NCBI GenBank assembly: GCA_965539935.1
Contig: CBETVX010000041.1
Coordinates: forward strand, 1 to 26,152
DNA: 26,152 bases
Source of the DNA: CBETVX01 sp965539935
GTDB lineage: Bacteria > Bacillota > Clostridia > Peptostreptococcales > Caminicellaceae
Reading direction: 5' to 3'
Below, in pieces: positions 24,900-26,152 of the stretch (position 1 is its first letter; each line of letters opens with the position of its first letter). The position numbers and the translations under genes were made by a program. The notes below the pieces were generated by a model. It saw nothing but the letters and a program-made list of their open reading frames with translations, ran no database searches and was not told the origin of the DNA.

Positions 24900-25802
24900 A
24901 TGAAAGAAAATAGATTGGTTTTTCTAGCATATTTATCAGTTTGCTTTATTTGGGGGTCTACATATTTGGCTATAAAAATTGGAGTTGAGCATATTCCACC
25001 GTTAACCTTTGCAGGGATACGATTTTTATCAGCTGGTCTATTAATGGTTCTTTATGCATATAAAAAGGGCTATTCATTTCCAAAGAACTTTAAATCATTT
25101 TATCCTATTGCGATTATTGGATGGTTAATGCTTGCAGGTGGAACTGGTTTTGTAACCCTTGCAGAGGTTAAGGTTGCTTCAGGTATAGCTTCATTATTTG
25201 TTGCTTTGGTTCCCCTCTATATTGCTGCTATCGAAGTTTTGATATTGAAAAATGTTAGGTTGTCAATGTCGGGATATATTGGCTTAATCATAGGTTTTCT
25301 AGGAGTTTATATGTTAGTAAGTCCATGGGATAATAGTGGCATAATTGATTTAGAAGGTATAATATTATTATTTTTAGCTGGTTTACTATGGTCTATTGGA
25401 TCGGTGTATTCAAAGTATATTACTACAGATGTACATATGATTTCTAATATTGGATTGCAAATGATATCAGGTTCAGTATTATTGTTACTCTTAGGCTTTT
25501 TAAATGGAGAAGCAATTACAGGAGGACTTGAAATGACAGGTATTTATGCATTGATTTATTTAGTAGTATTTGGATCTATTGTTGGATATAGTAGTTATAT
25601 CTATGTGCTAAGCAAATGGCCCGCTGCTAAAGCAGGTACCTATGCATACGTAAATCCTGTAGTAGCACTTTTACTTGGGTACATATTTTTAGGAGAAACA
25701 CTTAATATCTCCATGATAATGTCTATGATACTTATTTTATTAAGCGTATTTTTAGTACAAAAGGCAAAGGTAAAGGATAAGGAAGAAGTATGTAATATTT
25801 AG
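24900..25802 (+). CDS. EamA/DMT superfamily transporter (10 membrane spans)
   Basis: This 300-residue protein consists of two EamA repeats of five spans each. The N-terminal hallmark FIWGSTYLAIKIGVEHIPP is present, and the second repeat includes GLLWSIGSVYSK. Drug/metabolite transporters of this type usually export amino acids, metabolites or toxic compounds; the substrate is not predictable. ATG 24900 has a GTGAGGA site. It follows nikO by 98 bases without a clear terminator, so read-through from the nickel operon is possible but a functional link is not implied. Confidence 0.9.
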   Translation: MKENRLVFLAYLSVCFIWGSTYLAIKIGVEHIPPLTFAGIRFLSAGLLMVLYAYKKGYSFPKNFKSFYPIAIIGWLMLAGGTGFVTLAEVKVASGIASLFVALVPLYIAAIEVLILKNVRLSMSGYIGLIIGFLGVYMLVSPWDNSGIIDLEGIILLFLAGLLWSIGSVYSKYITTDVHMISNIGLQMISGSVLLLLLGFLNGEAITGGLEMTGIYALIYLVVFGSIVGYSSYIYVLSKWPAAKAGTYAYVNPVVALLLGYIFLGETLNISMIMSMILILLSVFLVQKAKVKDKEEVCNI

Positions 25803-26152
25803 GAGTGCTGAAGTTATAATAGAGAAATGAATGTAGAACATTTAAAGATATATAAATTTTTTATAGCCAGTAGTTTGTCTGAAAAATTAGTTTTATTAGT
25901 AGTTTTATTTTTATAAGTATAAGAAAATTATATATAATAAAACTATTAATATAAAAAATAAAATTAACTAAATAAAGCTTCTTTAATCAGTAAAAACTAA
26001 TTATAATAAAAATAATATAAAAGACTTTATCTATAGTAGCATATGTTTATTAACCATAACAAAGGTTGTATTTAAATATACATTATATTAAATGTTTTAA
26101 CTTAAAATTAACCGTAACATTTGATGTAAATTGTAAAAAAAACAGTGTGATT
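25803..26152. other. AT-rich intergenic tail with no convincing gene
   Basis: These 350 bases hold only one short frame, 25827-25916 (29 codons, beginning MNVEHLKIYKF), which has no ribosome site and is probably not expressed. A 13-base direct repeat, ATTAACCATAACA (26049-26061) and ATTAACCGTAACA (26107-26119), lies near the end and might be a regulatory site of a gene beyond the window. Confidence 0.4.

Noticed and set aside
25827..25916. 29-codon frame beginning MNVEHLKIYKF, loosely like the start of a LysR-type regulator
   Set aside because: No ribosome site, it ends after 29 residues, and the helix-turn-helix pattern does not continue in any frame.

Overview
The window looks like the chromosome of a low-GC, spore-forming, anaerobic Firmicute of the Clostridia. 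The evidence is AT-rich DNA with strong AGGAGG-type ribosome binding sites, a Spo0E-family peptide, an alpha/beta-type spore-protein homologue, two Spo0A-box-like sites, an SLH-anchored surface protein and a ferredoxin-domain aldo/keto reductase. A Tissierellales-like source is a guess. I saw no tRNA, rRNA, CRISPR array, insertion sequence or phage cluster.

Layout. 1-2841: the end of a probable SbcD/YhaO-type nuclease gene, then a YhaN-like SMC-type ATPase. 2904-4037 (-): aldo/keto reductase with two ferredoxin-like Cys clusters. 4209-4379: a 56-aa Spo0E-like phosphatase. 4554-5706: a MacroD/YmdB-type macrodomain protein followed by a short, atypical sirtuin. 5926-6411: a C_GCAxxG_C_C redox protein. 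6649-8221 (-): permease and ATPase of a SsuBC/TauBC-type importer with no binding protein beside it. 8426-10993: an orphan 5TMR-LYT/PAS sensor kinase, with two Spo0A-box matches in the intergenic region it shares with the importer. 11027-11281 (-): glutaredoxin. 11549-13816: a ClpE-like unfoldase with an McsA-type zinc finger. 13960-15099: an amidase plus glucosaminidase lysin without a signal peptide. 15168-15326 (-): a 52-aa SASP-like protein with a lysine-rich tail. 15598-16476: a CDF metal exporter. 16685-18973: a secreted YcdB/SLH protein.

19360-24801 is one tightly packed operon, larC-larE-larB-nikMN-nikQ-nikO. It couples synthesis of the nickel-pincer nucleotide (NPN) cofactor to a dedicated ECF-type nickel importer. 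No larA-type apoenzyme is present, so the enzyme served lies elsewhere. A 41-bp near-perfect dyad sits 61 bp upstream of larC and is the best candidate for its operator. The window ends with an EamA-family transporter and about 350 bp of AT-rich DNA without a convincing gene.

Themes. (1) Sporulation control: the Spo0E-like peptide, the orphan kinase and the 0A boxes could belong to one Spo0A circuit. (2) NAD/ADP-ribose chemistry: the macrodomain and sirtuin pair. (3) Nickel: the lar-nik operon. Most genes end in clear intrinsic terminators, so apart from the lar-nik operon, the macro-sirtuin pair and the ABC pair they appear to be single transcription units.
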